A stretch of 64,000 bases of DNA from Psychrosphaera sp. B3R10 (GCF_018861025.1 NZ_JAHKQH010000040.1:124001-188000), one strand, 5' to 3'. Positions 29,200-42,972 are shown, counted from the first letter of the stretch. Translations and numbers: made by a program. Notes: generated by a model not told the origin, from the letters alone.

Positions 29200-30855
29200 T
29201 TAGTCTTTTTTTGCTGCGGCTTTTTTATCAATCCCGCGATAAATCAATAACATTTGAATGATAGAGATTACGTTTGAAACAAACCAATAAAGTACGAGTC
29301 CCGCTGGGAACCAAAGGAAAAATACTGAGAAGATAACAGGCATCCACATCATCATTTTTTGTTGCATTGGATCTGCAGCTGGCGTTGGACTAAGTTTTTG
29401 CATCAAGAACATCGACGCACCAAATAAAATTGGCAAGATGTAATATGGGTCTTGTGCAGATAGGTCTGATATCCATAAACCAAATGGTGCATGGCGTAGT
29501 TCAACACTTTCTAAGAATACCCAGTATAACGCCAAGAAAATCGGCATTTGCAGTAACAGAGGTAAACAACCGCCCATCGGGTTAACTTTTTCTTTACGAT
29601 AAAGTTCCATTGTGGCTTGGCCGTATTTTTGACGGTCGTCGCCAAAACGTTTTTTCAACTCTTCCATCTTAGGCTGTAGTGCACGCATTTTTGCCATAGA
29701 CTCATATTGTTTTTTGGTCAGCGGGAACAATGCTGTTTTCACTAAGATAGTGATAATTATGATTGCGATACCCCAGTTACCAACAACACCAAATATCCAA
29801 ACTAAGGCCGAGAACAACATTTGGCTGATAAACCACAAAAATCCGTAGTCGACTGTTAAGTCTAACGTATCGTGAATAGCTTGAAGTTCAGCTTGATTTT
29901 TTGGGCCTGCAAATAGAGTCGCTGTAGTTGTTACAGTGTCACCAGCATTAACGATTTGAGCTGGTGATTTAACCCCAATGATCGCAGCTTGCTGATTACC
30001 TAAAATGCGAGTGTAGATAACATTTTGTTCAGTTTGTAACGGAACCCAAGCACTTACAAAGTAATGCTCAATCATGCCAATCCAACCGCCTGGTGTTGCC
30101 TTATTCAGTGGGCTATCTGCCATATCGTCAAAATCGTATTTTTCATACGCTTCATCAATGGTTGAGTAAACCCCGCCACGATATGTTGGCATCATCATGC
30201 TACTTTCAGTTGTTACAATTTCTTGTTTTAACTGGTAAAAAGGCTGAATTTCTAGAGAGTTATTAGACTGGTTTTGTACTTCAAATTTCACTTCAATTGA
30301 GTGTTTACCACGTTCGAAGTAAAAAGTTTTAGTAACTACTAAACCATTATCCATAGTGTAAGTAAGTGGGACGGTTAACGAATTATTCGTCATTGTCCAT
30401 TCAGTTTGCGCAACGTCATAGACTGGACGGCCTGTACTTTGTGCGTCTGGCCCATGGCGACCTACTAAACCTGACTGGGCAATATATTGCGGAGCCTGGT
30501 GTAATAAATGATATTTTTCTTCAGACAGATGCGTTAAGTCATATTCGAGTAAAGTGGCTGACACTAGGTCACCGCCTTTTGTGTCGATTAGAACTTCGAG
30601 TGTGTCTGTAACAACCTTAACCACGGTATTGCTGGTTTTAGGCATAACAGCAGGAAATGCAGAATCTGATGACGGTAATTCGTCAACGGCGTTTGCAGTG
30701 TCACCTGTTGCGACTGGTTGGTCACCGGCTAAAATTGGCTGCGCAGTTTCAACAACTGCTTGCTCCGGTGTGTTGTAGTCGACTTGCCATTGTTGGTATA
30801 GCAAGAAACTGACTAACAATAATCCAATAGTTAAAAACGAACGTTGCGATTCCAT
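29200..30855 (-). CDS. yidC: membrane protein insertase YidC
   Basis: A 551-residue Oxa1/Alb3-family insertase. It has an N-terminal anchor (SFLTIGLLLVSFLLYQQW), a large periplasmic beta domain (about 60-330) and five conserved membrane helices. The hydrophilic-groove loop includes MRALQPKMEELKKRFGDD, and a lysine-rich tail ends the protein. It inserts small inner-membrane proteins, including ATP synthase subunit c, and works with SecYEG. It lies 8 bases after yidD. Confidence 0.98.
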   Translation of the reverse strand: MESQRSFLTIGLLLVSFLLYQQWQVDYNTPEQAVVETAQPILAGDQPVATGDTANAVDELPSSDSAFPAVMPKTSNTVVKVVTDTLEVLIDTKGGDLVSATLLEYDLTHLSEEKYHLLHQAPQYIAQSGLVGRHGPDAQSTGRPVYDVAQTEWTMTNNSLTVPLTYTMDNGLVVTKTFYFERGKHSIEVKFEVQNQSNNSLEIQPFYQLKQEIVTTESSMMMPTYRGGVYSTIDEAYEKYDFDDMADSPLNKATPGGWIGMIEHYFVSAWVPLQTEQNVIYTRILGNQQAAIIGVKSPAQIVNAGDTVTTTATLFAGPKNQAELQAIHDTLDLTVDYGFLWFISQMLFSALVWIFGVVGNWGIAIIIITILVKTALFPLTKKQYESMAKMRALQPKMEELKKRFGDDRQKYGQATMELYRKEKVNPMGGCLPLLLQMPIFLALYWVFLESVELRHAPFGLWISDLSAQDPYYILPILFGASMFLMQKLSPTPAADPMQQKMMMWMPVIFSVFFLWFPAGLVLYWFVSNVISIIQMLLIYRGIDKKAAAKKD

Positions 30856-30863
30856 AACGCTAA

Positions 30864-31103
30864 TTACTCTTTATCTTTGTTTGATTTTGATGAATTTGGT
30901 ACTGGATCAAATCCACCTTCAGTTAAGGGTTGGCATTTTAGAATACGTTTGATACTTAACCAAGTACCTTTTGATGCCCCGTGGATTTCGATTGCTTCTA
31001 ATGCATAATTTGAACATGACGGATAGAACCGGCATTTGGCTCCAAACCAAGGGCTGATGGCGGTTTGATAGAATCGGATCAACGCTTTAAGGATTGTTCG
31101 CAT
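30864..31103 (-). CDS. yidD: membrane protein insertion efficiency factor YidD
   Basis: A 79-residue protein with the invariant cysteine region [19 protein letters not shown] and [13 protein letters not shown] near the end. It is a peripheral inner-membrane protein that helps YidC-dependent insertion. Its start overlaps the end of rnpA by 25 bases, the usual rpmH-rnpA-yidD-yidC compaction. Confidence 0.96.
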   Translation of the reverse strand: MRTILKALIRFYQTAISPWFGAKCRFYPSCSNYALEAIEIHGASKGTWLSIKRILKCQPLTEGGFDPVPNSSKSNKDKE

Positions 31104-31447
31104 CGTAAGCTAATTTTTTTCCATAGTTTATTCAATTGTTTTTGCAAATATGCATTATCTGCGTCGCCAATGTTATCACGGGCAAGCACAACTATGTCTA
31201 TATTGGGCAAATTATCTTGATTTAAACGGAAACTTTCACGAATGTTACGTTTGATTCTATTACGGCCAACGGCTGTTTTTTCTTTTTTCTTTGCTATGGT
31301 CAGGCCTAATCTTGGGTGATCAAGGTCATTATATTTAGCAAGCAATGTGAAATGGTCTGACACCGCTTTTACAGGTCGGTCAAAAACTGGGGAAAAATGC
31401 GAGGGAGTTAACAGACGTAACTCCCTTGGAAAAGTATTACTTTTCAC
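31079..31447 (-). CDS. rnpA: ribonuclease P protein component
   Basis: A 122-residue basic protein that binds the RNase P RNA and the 5' leader of precursor tRNA. The family RNR motif is seen as [16 protein letters not shown] near residues 60-75. The start of the fold is [15 protein letters not shown]. It lies two bases after rpmH and overlaps yidD, so ribosomal protein L34 and RNase P are made from one transcript. Confidence 0.96.
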   Translation of the reverse strand: MKSNTFPRELRLLTPSHFSPVFDRPVKAVSDHFTLLAKYNDLDHPRLGLTIAKKKEKTAVGRNRIKRNIRESFRLNQDNLPNIDIVVLARDNIGDADNAYLQKQLNKLWKKISLRCEQSLKR

Positions 31448-31449
31448 TG

Positions 31450-31584
31450 TTATGCAGAAAGACTAGAGCGTCCCTTTGCACGACGACGAGCTAATACAGC
31501 TCGGCCGTTTTTAGTAGCCATGCGAGCACGGAAACCGTGTGTACGCTTGCGTTTTAAAACGGTAGGTTGAAATGTACGTTTCAT
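31450..31584 (-). CDS. rpmH: 50S ribosomal protein L34
   Basis: A 44-residue, extremely basic protein starting [20 protein letters not shown] and ending [11 protein letters not shown]. This is L34, a late-assembling large-subunit protein. It is the first gene of the rpmH-rnpA-yidD-yidC operon. A strong promoter lies about 120 bases upstream. Confidence 0.98.
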   Translation of the reverse strand: MKRTFQPTVLKRKRTHGFRARMATKNGRAVLARRRAKGRSSLSA

Positions 31585-31666
31585 AGTTAAAATCCATCCG
31601 ATCGGTTAATGTTACTATCACTTTTCTAACTAACAAAACACGTTAATTAGAACCTTCGAACCCGCA

Positions 31667-31688
31667 GGTCGCGACCCCTGCAGGGCCC
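31667..31688. other. GC-rich cluster of overlapping palindromes in the rpmH leader
   Basis: Three perfect palindromes overlap: GGTCGCGACC (31667-31676), CCCTGCAGGG (31676-31685) and GGGCCC (31683-31688). The rest of the spacer is AT-rich, so this block stands out. It falls in the transcribed leader of rpmH, where it could fold into hairpins. Confidence 0.7.
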
Positions 31689-31704
31689 CAAAAAAGGACG
31701 CCGA

Positions 31705-31733
31705 ATAATATAGATTGATCCTTTATTAGTCAA
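31705..31733 (-). promoter_or_regulatory. sigma70-type promoter of rpmH-rnpA
   Basis: On the minus strand TTGACT (31728-31733) and TATTAT (31705-31710) are separated by 17 bases and followed by a GC-rich start region (CGGCG), as in stringently controlled ribosomal promoters. The leader of about 113 bases contains the GC-rich palindromes at 31667-31688. Confidence 0.75.
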
Positions 31734-31951
31734 CAAGATCCTGATAAAAAATAAGTTATTTACAGGTTATTAACAATTAACACTGGTTTAGGTGTTATTT
31801 TGTTGATAACTTTGTCGTTAAGAGCACTATGTTTGAGTATAGCAAAAGCATTTAGAACGCCTAGAAAATATCGTTTTTGAGGTGTAAAAACGGTTTATGT
31901 AAGCGCTGTTCTTTTATTGCCTTTTTTTATTAATATTATTGTCATTCTTGG

Positions 31952-31981
31952 TTGAGTTTGTGGATAAATATAAGGCATAAT
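31952..31981 (+). promoter_or_regulatory. dnaA promoter with a DnaA box in the spacer
   Basis: A perfect DnaA box on the minus strand (TGTGGATAA, 31959-31967) lies between a possible -35 (TTGAGT, 31952-31957) and -10 (CATAAT, 31976-31981) with an 18-base spacer, about 55 bases before the dnaA start. This suits autorepression by DnaA. The box is certain as a sequence match; the promoter hexamers are weaker. Confidence 0.6.
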
Positions 31982-32036
31982 GTATGGTGATTCGAAACAA
32001 AAATAATTATAACCGTACATCAATTTAGGATTATCC

Positions 32037-33443
32037 GTGTATCAGTCTCTTTGGCAGAGCTGCCTGCAAATTTTAGAACAAGAATTATCGCAGCAGCAGT
32101 TTAATATGTGGATTCGTCCGTTGCAGATACAAAGCTCCGAACAACTCATAACTTTATATGCACCAAACCGATTTGTATTGGATTGGGTGCGTGATAAATA
32201 TATGAATCGTATAACTGAGTTGTTATCGCAATTTAGTGACGGTCATAGCACACCGAGTTTAAATTTTGATGTGGGATCAAATGCCGCAGTAATAGCGCCT
32301 CAAGTTTCTCATGCGGCTGCGACAAGCAATGTTTCTCATGCGCCTCATCATTCAACGCAGCAACAGCACCATAACAACCAACAACAAGCGCGACCGTCTG
32401 AGTCAAATATCAGAGCCAGTTATAAATCAAATATAAATGATAACTATACGTTTGATAGTTTTGTTGAGGGTAATAGTAACCAATTGGCTCGCGCAGCAGC
32501 GATGCAAGTTGCAGATAACCCAGGTGAAGCATATAACCCATTGTTTCTCTATGGCGGCACCGGTTTAGGTAAAACCCACTTATTGCATGCTGTCGGTAAT
32601 GGCATCATGGCAAATAAGAAAGATGCTAAAGTTGTCTATATGCATTCAGAACGTTTCGTTCAAGACATGGTTAAAGCGTTACAAAACAATGCGATAGAAG
32701 AGTTTAAACGGTACTATCGAAGTCTAGATGCATTGTTGATCGATGACATACAATTTTTTGCTAAGAAAGACCGTTCCCAGGAAGAGTTTTTTCATACGTT
32801 TAATGCGTTACTTGAAGGGAACAAGCAGATCATATTGACGTCGGACCGCTACCCTAAAGAAATTGACGGTGTTGAAGACAGACTTAAAAGTCGTTTTGGT
32901 TGGGGTTTGAATGTTCCAATTGAACCGCCAGAGTTAGAAACTCGAGTGGCTATTTTGATGAAGAAAGCCCATCAAAGTAAGGTTAAATTGCCAGAAGAGG
33001 TTGCGTTTTTCATTGCTAAACGCCTTCGTTCTAATGTTCGTGAATTAGAAGGTGCGTTAAATCGCGTAATTGCGAACGCTAATTTTACAGGTAGACCAAT
33101 CACCATTGATTTTGTCAAAGACGCGCTTCGCGATTTATTGGCATTACAGGACAAATTAGTCACAATAGATAACATTCAAAAAACAGTGGCCGAGTATTTT
33201 AAAATTCGGGTTGCTGATATATTGTCAAAACGCCGTAGTCGCTCTGTAGCAAGACCAAGACAGATAGCTATGTCGTTGGCTAAAGAATTGACCAATCACA
33301 GCTTACCTGAGATTGGAGACGCGTTTGGCGGACGAGATCATACAACAGTCCTCCATGCTTGTAGAAAAATCAAAGAATTAAAAGAAGAAAGTCACGAGAT
33401 AAAAGAAGACGTTCAAAATTTAGTTAGAATTTTGTCTTCTTAG
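32037..33443 (+). CDS. dnaA: chromosomal replication initiator DnaA
   Basis: A 468-residue AAA+ initiator that melts oriC and loads DnaB. Domain I is residues 1-85. Domain II is a flexible linker unusually rich in His and Gln (about residues 95-125). Domain III has Walker [10 protein letters not shown] and Walker [10 protein letters not shown]. Domain IV ends with the DNA-binding signature [19 protein letters not shown]. The start is GTG with AGGA upstream. It leads the dnaA-dnaN-recF-gyrB cluster and is divergent from rpmH. Its binding sites are seen at oriC and in its own promoter. Confidence 0.98.
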   Translation: MYQSLWQSCLQILEQELSQQQFNMWIRPLQIQSSEQLITLYAPNRFVLDWVRDKYMNRITELLSQFSDGHSTPSLNFDVGSNAAVIAPQVSHAAATSNVSHAPHHSTQQQHHNNQQQARPSESNIRASYKSNINDNYTFDSFVEGNSNQLARAAAMQVADNPGEAYNPLFLYGGTGLGKTHLLHAVGNGIMANKKDAKVVYMHSERFVQDMVKALQNNAIEEFKRYYRSLDALLIDDIQFFAKKDRSQEEFFHTFNALLEGNKQIILTSDRYPKEIDGVEDRLKSRFGWGLNVPIEPPELETRVAILMKKAHQSKVKLPEEVAFFIAKRLRSNVRELEGALNRVIANANFTGRPITIDFVKDALRDLLALQDKLVTIDNIQKTVAEYFKIRVADILSKRRSRSVARPRQIAMSLAKELTNHSLPEIGDAFGGRDHTTVLHACRKIKELKEESHEIKEDVQNLVRILSS

Positions 33444-33456
33444 TGGGAATAAACTA

Positions 33457-34560
33457 ATGCATATAATAATAAGTAAAGATTCATTATTAAAACCATTGAC
33501 CTTGGTCTCGGGGGCGATTGAACGAAAACATACGTTACCGATCTTATCGAACGTATTAATCGAAACGTCGTTAGACTCGGTTAAGTTCACTGGTACTGAT
33601 ATGGAAGTTGAATTAGTCGCATCGACTGTACCAGACAATGTTATTCAAGCTGGGGCGATAACAGTTCCAGCTAAAAAGTTATTTGATATTTGTCGTTCAT
33701 TACCAGACAACTCAGAAATCGAGTTTAAAGTTGAAGGGCACTCAGTCATCGTTAAGGCAGGTAAAAGTCGTTTTAGTCTATCGAGTTTGCCAGCGAGTGA
33801 TTACCCAAATTTGGAAGAATGGGATAGTTCTGATGTTATTCAGATGACTCGTCATACCTTACGTGCACTAATCGAAAGCACCCATTTTTCAATGGCGAAC
33901 CAAGACGTTCGTTATTATCTCAATGGTATGAGTTTTGAATTTGAACCTTCGTTAATTCGAACGGTATCGACCGATGGCCACCGTTTAGCTTTAGCACAAC
34001 AAAGTGTTGAAGGCGGTGTACAAGAGCAGCGACAAGTGATTGTGCCTCGTAAAGCGGTACTTGAAATTATGCGTTTGTTAGAAGATGACGACGCCTCAAT
34101 TCAGTTTGAAATTGGCACAAACCATATTCGGATCGTAGAAGAAGGTTTTATCTTCACGACCAAACTTGTTGATGGTCGTTTTCCGGATTACCGACGTGTG
34201 TTACCACAAGGTGGTGATAAGTCGATAATTGCCGACAAGCAGATGTTAAAAGATGTGTTCCAGCGCGTATCAATTTTGTCTAACGAGAAGTTTAGAGGCG
34301 TTAGATTAAACTTGGCTTCAGGTGAATTGTTAGTGTCTGCTAACAACCCAGAGCAAGAACAGGCTGAAGAGTTGGCTTTGGTTGACTACACTGGAGACAG
34401 TTTAGAGATTGGTTTTAACGTCTCTTATATTATTGATGTGTTAAATAATATCAAAACAGACACAGTAAAAATTATGTTAGCGGATTCAAATAGTAGTGCG
34501 TTAATTGAAGGGTTAGATGACGCATCGAGTTTGTTTGTCGTTATGCCGATGAAACTATAG
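33457..34560 (+). CDS. dnaN: DNA polymerase III sliding clamp (beta subunit)
   Basis: A 367-residue ring-forming clamp with three similar domains. It begins MHIIISKDSLLKPLTLVSGA and ends VVMPMKL, the conserved C-terminal end that contacts client proteins. KFRGVRLNLASGELLVSANN belongs to domain three. Length is one residue more than in E. coli. It lies 13 bases after dnaA and 7 before recF. Confidence 0.98.
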   Translation: MHIIISKDSLLKPLTLVSGAIERKHTLPILSNVLIETSLDSVKFTGTDMEVELVASTVPDNVIQAGAITVPAKKLFDICRSLPDNSEIEFKVEGHSVIVKAGKSRFSLSSLPASDYPNLEEWDSSDVIQMTRHTLRALIESTHFSMANQDVRYYLNGMSFEFEPSLIRTVSTDGHRLALAQQSVEGGVQEQRQVIVPRKAVLEIMRLLEDDDASIQFEIGTNHIRIVEEGFIFTTKLVDGRFPDYRRVLPQGGDKSIIADKQMLKDVFQRVSILSNEKFRGVRLNLASGELLVSANNPEQEQAEELALVDYTGDSLEIGFNVSYIIDVLNNIKTDTVKIMLADSNSSALIEGLDDASSLFVVMPMKL

Positions 34561-34567
34561 AATTCTT

Positions 34568-38142
<3,575 letters not shown>

Positions 38143-38167
38143 TGAGACGTCAAGTTAACTATTATTT

Positions 38168-38200
38168 AAAAGCGCAAAATGGAATTGCGCTTTTCTTGTC
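38168..38200 (+). terminator. terminator after gyrB
   Basis: AAAAGCGCAA (38168-38177) pairs with TTGCGCTTTT (38185-38194) with a 7-base loop, followed by more T-rich sequence. It ends the dnaA-gyrB cluster. Confidence 0.85.
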
Positions 38201-38254
38201 TTAGACAAACTAAAAACTTGCGATAAATGGACGGTCAAGTTGACGAAAAAAGTT

Positions 38255-39175
38255 ATGAGCAGCAAATACGATATAAATACATTCCAAGGTTTAATACTTG
38301 CACTACAAGATTATTGGGCCAAACAAGGGTGCGTCATCATTCAACCACTTGATATGCAAGTGGGTGCAGGAACGTTTCACCCTATGACCTTTCTTCGTTC
38401 ATTAGGCCCAGAGCCTATGAGCAGTGCCTATGTGCAACCATGTCGTCGACCTACCGACGGTCGATATGGTGAAAACCCGAATCGTCTACAGCACTACTAT
38501 CAATTTCAAGTTATGTTGAAGCCATCGCCAAAAAATATCCAAGAACTGTATTTAGGTTCGTTGGAAGAATTAGGCCTAGATACTTTGGTACATGATATTC
38601 GGTTTGTAGAAGATAACTGGGAATCGCCGACATTAGGCGCCTGGGGTTTGGGTTGGGAAGTGTGGCTTAACGGTATGGAAGTTACTCAGTTTACGTATTT
38701 CCAGCAAGTAGGCGGCATAGAATGTTCACCAGTTACCGGTGAAATCACTTATGGCCTAGAGCGTTTAGCGATGTACTTACAAGGTGTCGACAGCATTTAT
38801 GATCTTGTTTGGACTGACGGACCTCTTGGTAAGGTAACGTATGGCGATGTATTCCATCAAAATGAAGTAGAGCAGTCTACCTACAATTTTGAACACGCTA
38901 ACGTTGATACCTTATTTCATGAATTTGACCAAGCCGAAAAAGAAAGCGCTAAGCTAATTGAAGCTGGTTTACCACTACCTGCTTACGAACAGGTTATGAA
39001 AGCTTCCCATGCATTTAATATGTTAGACGCACGACACGCGATTTCAGTAACAGAAAGACAACGTTACATTTTACGTGTACGAACGTTAGCAAAAGCATGT
39101 GCTCAAGCCTATTATGATGCGCGCGAAGCACTCGGATTTCCTCTTTGCAATAACACTAATCCGGTAGCCAAATAA
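38255..39175 (+). CDS. glyQ: glycyl-tRNA synthetase alpha subunit
   Basis: A 306-residue subunit that carries the aminoacylation active site for glycine. [34 protein letters not shown] and [20 protein letters not shown] are diagnostic. The ATG at 38255 gives the usual N-terminus; a TTG five codons upstream is possible, and neither has a strong ribosome site. It forms a tetramer with GlyS, encoded 15 bases downstream. Confidence 0.97.
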   Translation: MSSKYDINTFQGLILALQDYWAKQGCVIIQPLDMQVGAGTFHPMTFLRSLGPEPMSSAYVQPCRRPTDGRYGENPNRLQHYYQFQVMLKPSPKNIQELYLGSLEELGLDTLVHDIRFVEDNWESPTLGAWGLGWEVWLNGMEVTQFTYFQQVGGIECSPVTGEITYGLERLAMYLQGVDSIYDLVWTDGPLGKVTYGDVFHQNEVEQSTYNFEHANVDTLFHEFDQAEKESAKLIEAGLPLPAYEQVMKASHAFNMLDARHAISVTERQRYILRVRTLAKACAQAYYDAREALGFPLCNNTNPVAK

Positions 39176-39190
39176 AGGTATTTAACGACA

Positions 39191-41254
39191 ATGATAAAAG
39201 ATAACTTATTAATCGAATTAGGTACGGAAGAGCTACCGCCTAAAGTACTAAAGAAATTAGCCCTTGGTTTTAAAGACGGACTAACATCGCAATTAGACGC
39301 AGCGAACTTAAGCTACGACAATATCGAATGGTTTGCCGCCCCGCGTCGTTTAGCGTTACGTGTTAATCAACTTGAATCGCAACAAGCCGACAAAGAAGTT
39401 GAAAAACGGGGACCTGCAGTGAGTGCGGCATTTGACGCAGACGGCAATGCAACTAAAGCAGCATTAGGTTGGGCACGTGGTTGTGGTATCGACATTGCTG
39501 AAGCCGGCAGACTCAAATCTGACAAAGGCGAATGGCTGCTACACAAAGCCACTATTTCAGGGCAACCGTTGGCATCATTAGTTGAAGGCTTTATAACAAA
39601 AGCATTAAAGCAGTTGCCAATTCCAAAACCTATGCGTTGGGGAAGTGGTCGAGAAGAGTTTATTCGTCCTGTTCATACACTAATCGCATTGTATGGCGAT
39701 AAAGTTCTACCGGCAACGGTATTGGGTTTAACGTCTTCAAACTTGTCACAGGGCCATAGGTTTCATCATAGAGGGCTTATTGAAGTTAGCAGTGCTGATG
39801 TTTATGAAGAAACGTTATTAACGGCAAATGTCGTAGTTGATTATGCAAAACGTCAGGCGATGATTGTTGAGCAAATGGCAAAAATTTCTAACGATAATAA
39901 CGCACAACCTGTTCAAGACGCTGATCTTTTAGATGAAGTGACCTCTCTAGTCGAATGGCCTGTTGCATTGGTGGGGACGTTCGAAGAGCGTTTCTTAGAT
40001 GTACCGCCAGAGGCGCTTATCTATACGATGAAAGATGACCAAAAATACTTCCCATTGTTAGATCAAAATGGCGAGCTATTACCTAAGTTTATCTTTATCT
40101 CAAACATTGAAAGTAAAGACCCTAAACAAGTCATTGAAGGTAACGAGAAAGTTGTTCGTCCTCGTTTAGCCGATGCTGAATTCTTTTACAATACTGACAA
40201 AAAATCGACTCTTGAGTCTCGTTTAGAAAGCTTAGACTCTGTACTATTTCAAAAACAACTTGGTACGCTTAAAGATAAATCTGAACGTATTTCAAAACTA
40301 GCAGGGCATATTGCAGGAAAAATTGCTGCTGACGAAGCACTTGCAGCTCGTGCTGGTTTGCTATCTAAAACAGATTTGATGACTGAAGTTGTTATGGAAT
40401 TTACCGACATACAAGGTGTGATGGGTAAATACTATGCTCTAAATGACGGTGAAGACTTGGTAGTAGCTGATGCATTGTATCAACAATACATGCCGAGATT
40501 TGCTGGTGATGCGTTACCGACGTCGTTAGAAGCATGTTCAGTTGCATTAGCGGATAAGTTTGACTCATTAGTGGGTATATTTGGTATTGGGCAGCATCCA
40601 AAAGGTGACAAAGACCCTTTTGCGTTACGTCGCGCAGCTATCGGTATCATTCGAATTCTTATTGAAAAAGAATTGGAACTTGATTTCAGCGAATTAGCTG
40701 AATTTGCCAAAGCGTTATTTGGTGACAAGCTGACAAACGAAGCCGTCGTATCTGATGTAAATGACTTTATGTTAGGACGATTCCAAGCTTATTACCAAGA
40801 GCAAAACATTAAAGTTGAGGTAATTCGTGCGGTTGAAATTAAGCGCCCAACCTCTGCTTTAGACTTTGAACGACGTTTAAAAGCGGTTGTGAACTTTGCA
40901 AATCTAGAAGAAGCCGTCGCACTTGCTGCAGCAAGTAAACGAGTTAATAACATACTTAACAAGAACAGCAAAAATGAGTTTAGCGTTATTAATGATGCTT
41001 TATTGTCAGATGATGCTGAGAAAATATTAGTTGCTAATATTCGTGATATTCAATCTGACGTAGAGTCTGCATTTGAAAATGGCGATTATACTAATGGTCT
41101 GACTCAGTTGGCGACATTGCGTGATTCGATAGATAACTTTTTTGACAATGTAATGGTAATGGCCGAGGACGACGCGGTAAAAAATAACCGCTTAGCGATA
41201 CTTGGTTTGTTACAATCGTTATTTATGTTCACAGCGGATATTTCTGTACTGTAA
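39191..41254 (+). CDS. glyS: glycyl-tRNA synthetase beta subunit
   Basis: A 687-residue subunit that binds tRNA-Gly. It begins with LLIELGTEELPPKVLKKLA and has PKPMRWGSGREEFIRPVH and a central HD-like part (GIFGIGQHPKGDKDPFALRR). The C-terminal anticodon-binding helices follow. Length is close to E. coli GlyS (689). It is followed by a clear terminator. Confidence 0.98.
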   Translation: MIKDNLLIELGTEELPPKVLKKLALGFKDGLTSQLDAANLSYDNIEWFAAPRRLALRVNQLESQQADKEVEKRGPAVSAAFDADGNATKAALGWARGCGIDIAEAGRLKSDKGEWLLHKATISGQPLASLVEGFITKALKQLPIPKPMRWGSGREEFIRPVHTLIALYGDKVLPATVLGLTSSNLSQGHRFHHRGLIEVSSADVYEETLLTANVVVDYAKRQAMIVEQMAKISNDNNAQPVQDADLLDEVTSLVEWPVALVGTFEERFLDVPPEALIYTMKDDQKYFPLLDQNGELLPKFIFISNIESKDPKQVIEGNEKVVRPRLADAEFFYNTDKKSTLESRLESLDSVLFQKQLGTLKDKSERISKLAGHIAGKIAADEALAARAGLLSKTDLMTEVVMEFTDIQGVMGKYYALNDGEDLVVADALYQQYMPRFAGDALPTSLEACSVALADKFDSLVGIFGIGQHPKGDKDPFALRRAAIGIIRILIEKELELDFSELAEFAKALFGDKLTNEAVVSDVNDFMLGRFQAYYQEQNIKVEVIRAVEIKRPTSALDFERRLKAVVNFANLEEAVALAAASKRVNNILNKNSKNEFSVINDALLSDDAEKILVANIRDIQSDVESAFENGDYTNGLTQLATLRDSIDNFFDNVMVMAEDDAVKNNRLAILGLLQSLFMFTADISVL

Positions 41255-41283
41255 GCACAATCAACAAAACTAACGTTTTAATT

Positions 41284-41310
41284 AAAGCCAGTTTACGAAC
41301 TGGCTTTTTT
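41284..41310 (+). terminator. terminator after glyQS
   Basis: AAGCCAGTT (41285-41293) pairs with AACTGGCTT (41298-41306) around TACG, followed by T to 41310. It lies 30 bases after the glyS stop. Confidence 0.92.
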
Positions 41311-41372
41311 ATTGCTTAATTGTAGTACTGACATTAATAAAAAGTCATTGCCTTAATTTAGGAGTTATTATT

Positions 41373-41822
41373 TTGAATAAACTAGCTATTTTAGTTTCGA
41401 TTTTACTATTAAGTTCTTCGATGCTCATTTCTTGTACTTCAAAACCAAAATTAACGGCAACCAATTGGTATTTGAAATCGGAATTTACCTGGTGGGAAGC
41501 GCGTCCGGAATATATGTTGCATTTAAATGAAGAAGCCGGGGTGCTAGAAGTTCAATTTACATTAAGGCCAGACGGGCAGGCCTACCACCTAAAGCTTGCT
41601 GACAAATCCTGGTCGGTTGGTAAAAATTGTGGCTCACCACAAAATAATACCAGTGCAATTGAAATAGATACTTGGTATCCAGTCTACTGCGATCCGCAAA
41701 GTGATCCGATAACACCGTTAAATGGCAGCTATCGATTCCATCCTAAAGACAATGCCGTTTATAAATTAAAAGTTAGATTTTACAAAGGCTTACCGTCCGA
41801 AATGTTGGTTTCCAAACAATAA
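41373..41822 (+). CDS. small predicted lipoprotein, unknown function
   Basis: A 149-residue protein with a lipoprotein signal: MNKLAILVSILLLSSSMLIS then Cys21 in the lipobox LISC. Thr at position +2 suggests transfer to the outer membrane. The mature part contains several Trp/Tyr-rich strands (NWYLKSEFTWWEARPEYMLH) and two further cysteines. I do not recognise a family. The start is TTG with GGAG 8 bases upstream. It stands alone between the glyS terminator and a convergent gene. Confidence 0.75.
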   Translation: MNKLAILVSILLLSSSMLISCTSKPKLTATNWYLKSEFTWWEARPEYMLHLNEEAGVLEVQFTLRPDGQAYHLKLADKSWSVGKNCGSPQNNTSAIEIDTWYPVYCDPQSDPITPLNGSYRFHPKDNAVYKLKVRFYKGLPSEMLVSKQ

Positions 41823-41892
41823 GCTAAAGATTTTGGTATCGTCTGCTTTGACCAAAGTATCTGTCAATTAAACTGTTAGAAAGTCAAAAAGG

Positions 41893-42969
41893 TTAGCAAT
41901 ATACAACCTGATCACGACCATTTTCCTTTGCCTTATACAGCCTGTTGTCAGCTATTTTAAGCCCATCTTCAAATGTTCTATTAGATAAAGTAGCAATTCC
42001 AAAACTGCAGGTAAAGTTTATGGTTTGTTTGTCACTTACCGTTAAACTCGCTTCTTTTAGGCTGGTTCTCAATTTTTCTGCGATGACAATCGCCTGTTCT
42101 TTATTTGTATTGGGAAGGCAGATCAAAAACTCTTCGCCACCATAGCGGCATAGCAAATCAGATTTACGTATTTTTTGGCCAAAGATATTAGCGCAGTGCT
42201 TTAGCGCGAGATCACCTACCTCGTGGCCATATGTATCATTGACCATTTTAAAGTTGTCGATATCCGCCATAATAACGATAAATGTTTCGTTGCATTCTAC
42301 GACTTTTTTAACATAGTTAGATTCAAGGAAACGTCTATTTGGCAAACGAGTTAGTGGGTCTGTGTTTGCGTCTTTTTTATAATTTAGTGTCATATTACTG
42401 GTTTCGTAATATTCACGAGTTCTGAAATATTCATTGATAAAACAAAGTATGCTTATACACAATAAAGCCATTAGGTAACGACTTTTTTCTATTGCCGAAT
42501 AAATCGCAACAATGTCGAAACTATAGAGCAATAAGATGGCAAACAAAAACATTACGCCGGTAAAAATTGTACCTAACGTTAAGCCTAAAACGGAATAAGC
42601 GGCGAGTGGGAAAAACATTGTCCAATATAGGGCGGTATTCTCTTTTCCACCACTATATATGAGCATTAAGTCTAGTATGCAGGCGAATGTAATACAGATG
42701 AGGCCGGAAACTATTAGATTTTTAGTTTTGGCATAAAAAGCAATAGAAGATATTAATCCAATGTTGTTAATAATTAGAATGTTTAATAGTAAATCGGGGT
42801 AGGTCGACCAGTTTGTCGCGATCAAAACAGACAAAGCAGAAATCCCCAAAAACGCCATGGCGATTAGAGATGCTTCCCTTCTGCGAAATTCAATACTCTT
42901 TGAATTTCTATTATCAATTAGTTCAAACCACTCATTTTTGATGTGGGACATCGAACTTTTGCTATCCAT
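41893..42969 (-). CDS. membrane diguanylate cyclase (GGDEF)
   Basis: A 358-residue protein with about six N-terminal membrane helices (residues 35-185) and a C-terminal GGDEF domain. The active motif is RYGGEEF. The product-inhibition site RxxD (RKSD) lies five residues before it, and ADIDNFKMVNDTYGHEVGD and RLPNRRFL are intact. It should make c-di-GMP at the inner membrane in response to an unknown cue. Only 3 bases separate its start from the stop of the upstream TusA-like gene, so the two are co-transcribed. Confidence 0.95.
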   Translation of the reverse strand: MDSKSSMSHIKNEWFELIDNRNSKSIEFRRREASLIAMAFLGISALSVLIATNWSTYPDLLLNILIINNIGLISSIAFYAKTKNLIVSGLICITFACILDLMLIYSGGKENTALYWTMFFPLAAYSVLGLTLGTIFTGVMFLFAILLLYSFDIVAIYSAIEKSRYLMALLCISILCFINEYFRTREYYETSNMTLNYKKDANTDPLTRLPNRRFLESNYVKKVVECNETFIVIMADIDNFKMVNDTYGHEVGDLALKHCANIFGQKIRKSDLLCRYGGEEFLICLPNTNKEQAIVIAEKLRTSLKEASLTVSDKQTINFTCSFGIATLSNRTFEDGLKIADNRLYKAKENGRDQVVYC

Positions 42970-42972
42970 CTT

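Noticed and set aside
31645-31690. TTCGAA with GC-rich flanks on the minus strand as a tRNA T-arm
   Set aside because: The stems on either side do not pair, and no acceptor or anticodon arm can be drawn.
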